Of a DNA stretch of 64,000 bases, positions 63,412 through 64,000 are shown one piece after another. Source of the DNA: Rahnella bruchi (lineage in GTDB: Bacteria > Pseudomonadota > Gammaproteobacteria > Enterobacterales > Enterobacteriaceae); contig NZ_QZWI01000010.1 in assembly GCF_003614975.1 (NCBI RefSeq), positions 120,517-184,516 on the forward strand, read 5' to 3'. Numbering within the stretch: position 1 is the first letter of the stretch; every line of letters starts with the position of its first letter. A program made the translations under genes and the position numbers. The notes beneath the pieces are model-generated. The model saw only the letters and a list, made by a program, of their open reading frames with translations. It had not been told where the DNA came from and did not search any database.

Positions 63412-64000
63412 TTACTGTCCTCTGTGGATATCAATATGGCGCTTCGGCGTGGTGATACGGAGGTTGTCCATATCATAGACACCACCGTCCTGACTGATTG
63501 GTTTGTCATGGTGAAGTTCAAATGAGCGACGTCCACCAACTGTATCTTTATACCTAGTCCGCGGAGCCAATCCTTGGCTCATACGTTTTTTATTACCGGG
63601 GTTAAATTGCTTGTTTAATGCTGGATCTTTACTCACCTCCTGCCAGAAAGCCTTGCGGAACGCATCAAAATTCGAAAATTCGCGGCCGTGCAATTTGTCA
63701 GCAATCTGCCTAGGAATAGGTGCACCCAGCTTTTGGCTTGCTATATTTAACCAACCTTCTCCGACAATATCTCCTTTTCCGCTAACTTTGCCCGGCATAT
63801 ATCGCGGGTTGTTGAACATTACATATATAGGATCAACGCCTGTTCCTGCCGCATCAGGACGCCAGTAGATAAAGTCCTGCAACCCGTCCATGTCTGCTTC
63901 GGGGGTGACGGTGGTGACAAGCGTTTCGACCGGTTTGGCTGCTGTGCCCGTATGCCACGGCGTGACCGGAACCGGAGAGCGGTTGCCGGTGTCAGCGGGC
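63412..64000 (-). CDS. S-type pyocin/colicin-like HNH DNase, C-terminal part (runs off window)
   Basis: The last about 196 residues of a bacteriocin; the N-terminal part lies beyond 64000. An S-type pyocin domain ([35 protein letters not shown]) is followed by the DNase tip of colicin E9/pyocin S2 type: [23 protein letters not shown] and the HNH/metal motif [35 protein letters not shown] (cited for HH, N and HxxxH). All catalytic His appear present, so the tip should be active against DNA. It is paired with the immunity gene downstream. Confidence 0.93.
   Translation of the reverse strand, partial: PADTGNRSPVPVTPWHTGTAAKPVETLVTTVTPEADMDGLQDFIYWRPDAAGTGVDPIYVMFNNPRYMPGKVSGKGDIVGEGWLNIASQKLGAPIPRQIADKLHGREFSNFDAFRKAFWQEVSKDPALNKQFNPGNKKRMSQGLAPRTRYKDTVGGRRSFELHHDKPISQDGGVYDMDNLRITTPKRHIDIHRGQ
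63837..64000. repeat. S-pyocin domain repeat, copy in the full-length toxin
   Basis: Direct repeat of 62681-62844, same orientation; it extends to the edge of the window, so its full length is unknown. Confidence 0.85.

Overview
The window looks like a large mosaic replicon, most likely a megaplasmid or a plasmid-derived island, from a member of the Enterobacterales. The chitobiose operon, F-type transfer genes, lut (ykgEFG) genes, OmpC-type porin, CS1-type fimbriae and colicin/S-pyocin cassettes all point to that order. A Yersiniaceae host (Rahnella, Serratia or Ewingella-like) is a guess. No rRNA, tRNA, replication gene or CRISPR array was seen.

Layout. (1) 59-5337: chbBCARFG, uptake and breakdown of chitobiose. 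(2) 5.4-12.7 kb: an F-type leading and transfer region (ssDNA-promoter-like leader, ssb, orf169 transglycosylase, oriT with a recognisable nic site, traM, traJ, traY, traA, traL, traE, traK). It breaks off inside traB, which is joined to a 5'-truncated class II aldolase. (3) 13.8-19.2 kb: an extra metK, a metal exporter with a CsoR/RcnR-family repressor and a G-tract operator, a small Cys-rich exported peptide and a spermidine-synthase-like gene. (4) 19.5-23.4 kb: xyloside symporter, GH43 xylosidase and AraC regulator. (5) 23.5-28.9 kb: two Cfa-type cyclopropane synthases, one with altered catalytic residues, around a lipoprotein, a PACE-type membrane protein and a PerC-like regulator. (6) 29.4-35.4 kb: LuxR-type regulator and a CS1-type fimbrial operon. 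Its usher runs, after an apparent -1 frameshift, into a DsbA-like domain that lacks its CxxC.

(7) 35.5-39.4 kb: UbiD/UbiX decarboxylase operon with a DUF554 membrane protein and a divergent LysR regulator. (8) 39.7-45.1 kb: porin, stand-alone EIIA and lutABC, with an amber stop in lutB. (9) 45.2-47.2 kb: unknown small genes and IS remnants. (10) 47.3-52.8 kb: sugar-acid catabolism (IclR, DgoA, DgoK, DapA-type aldolase, enolase-superfamily dehydratase, transporter). (11) 53.2-57.9 kb: IS2-like remnant, redox enzymes and regulators. (12) 58.4-60.9 kb: an unusual cluster of three DUF1971 proteins, a SAM methyltransferase and a 110-residue protein ending in Cys-Gly-Trp. (13) 61.5-64.0 kb: an S-pyocin/colicin-type DNase with its immunity gene, then an orphan second toxin tip with a probable immunity gene.

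The best candidates for something undescribed are the DUF1971/methyltransferase cluster, the usher plus CxxC-less thioredoxin-like protein, and the Cfa paralogue with replaced catalytic residues. SAM recurs in regions 3, 5 and 12: a SAM synthetase lies on the same stretch as several enzymes of SAM-using or related folds. Function calls rest on remembered family sequences; no search was run.
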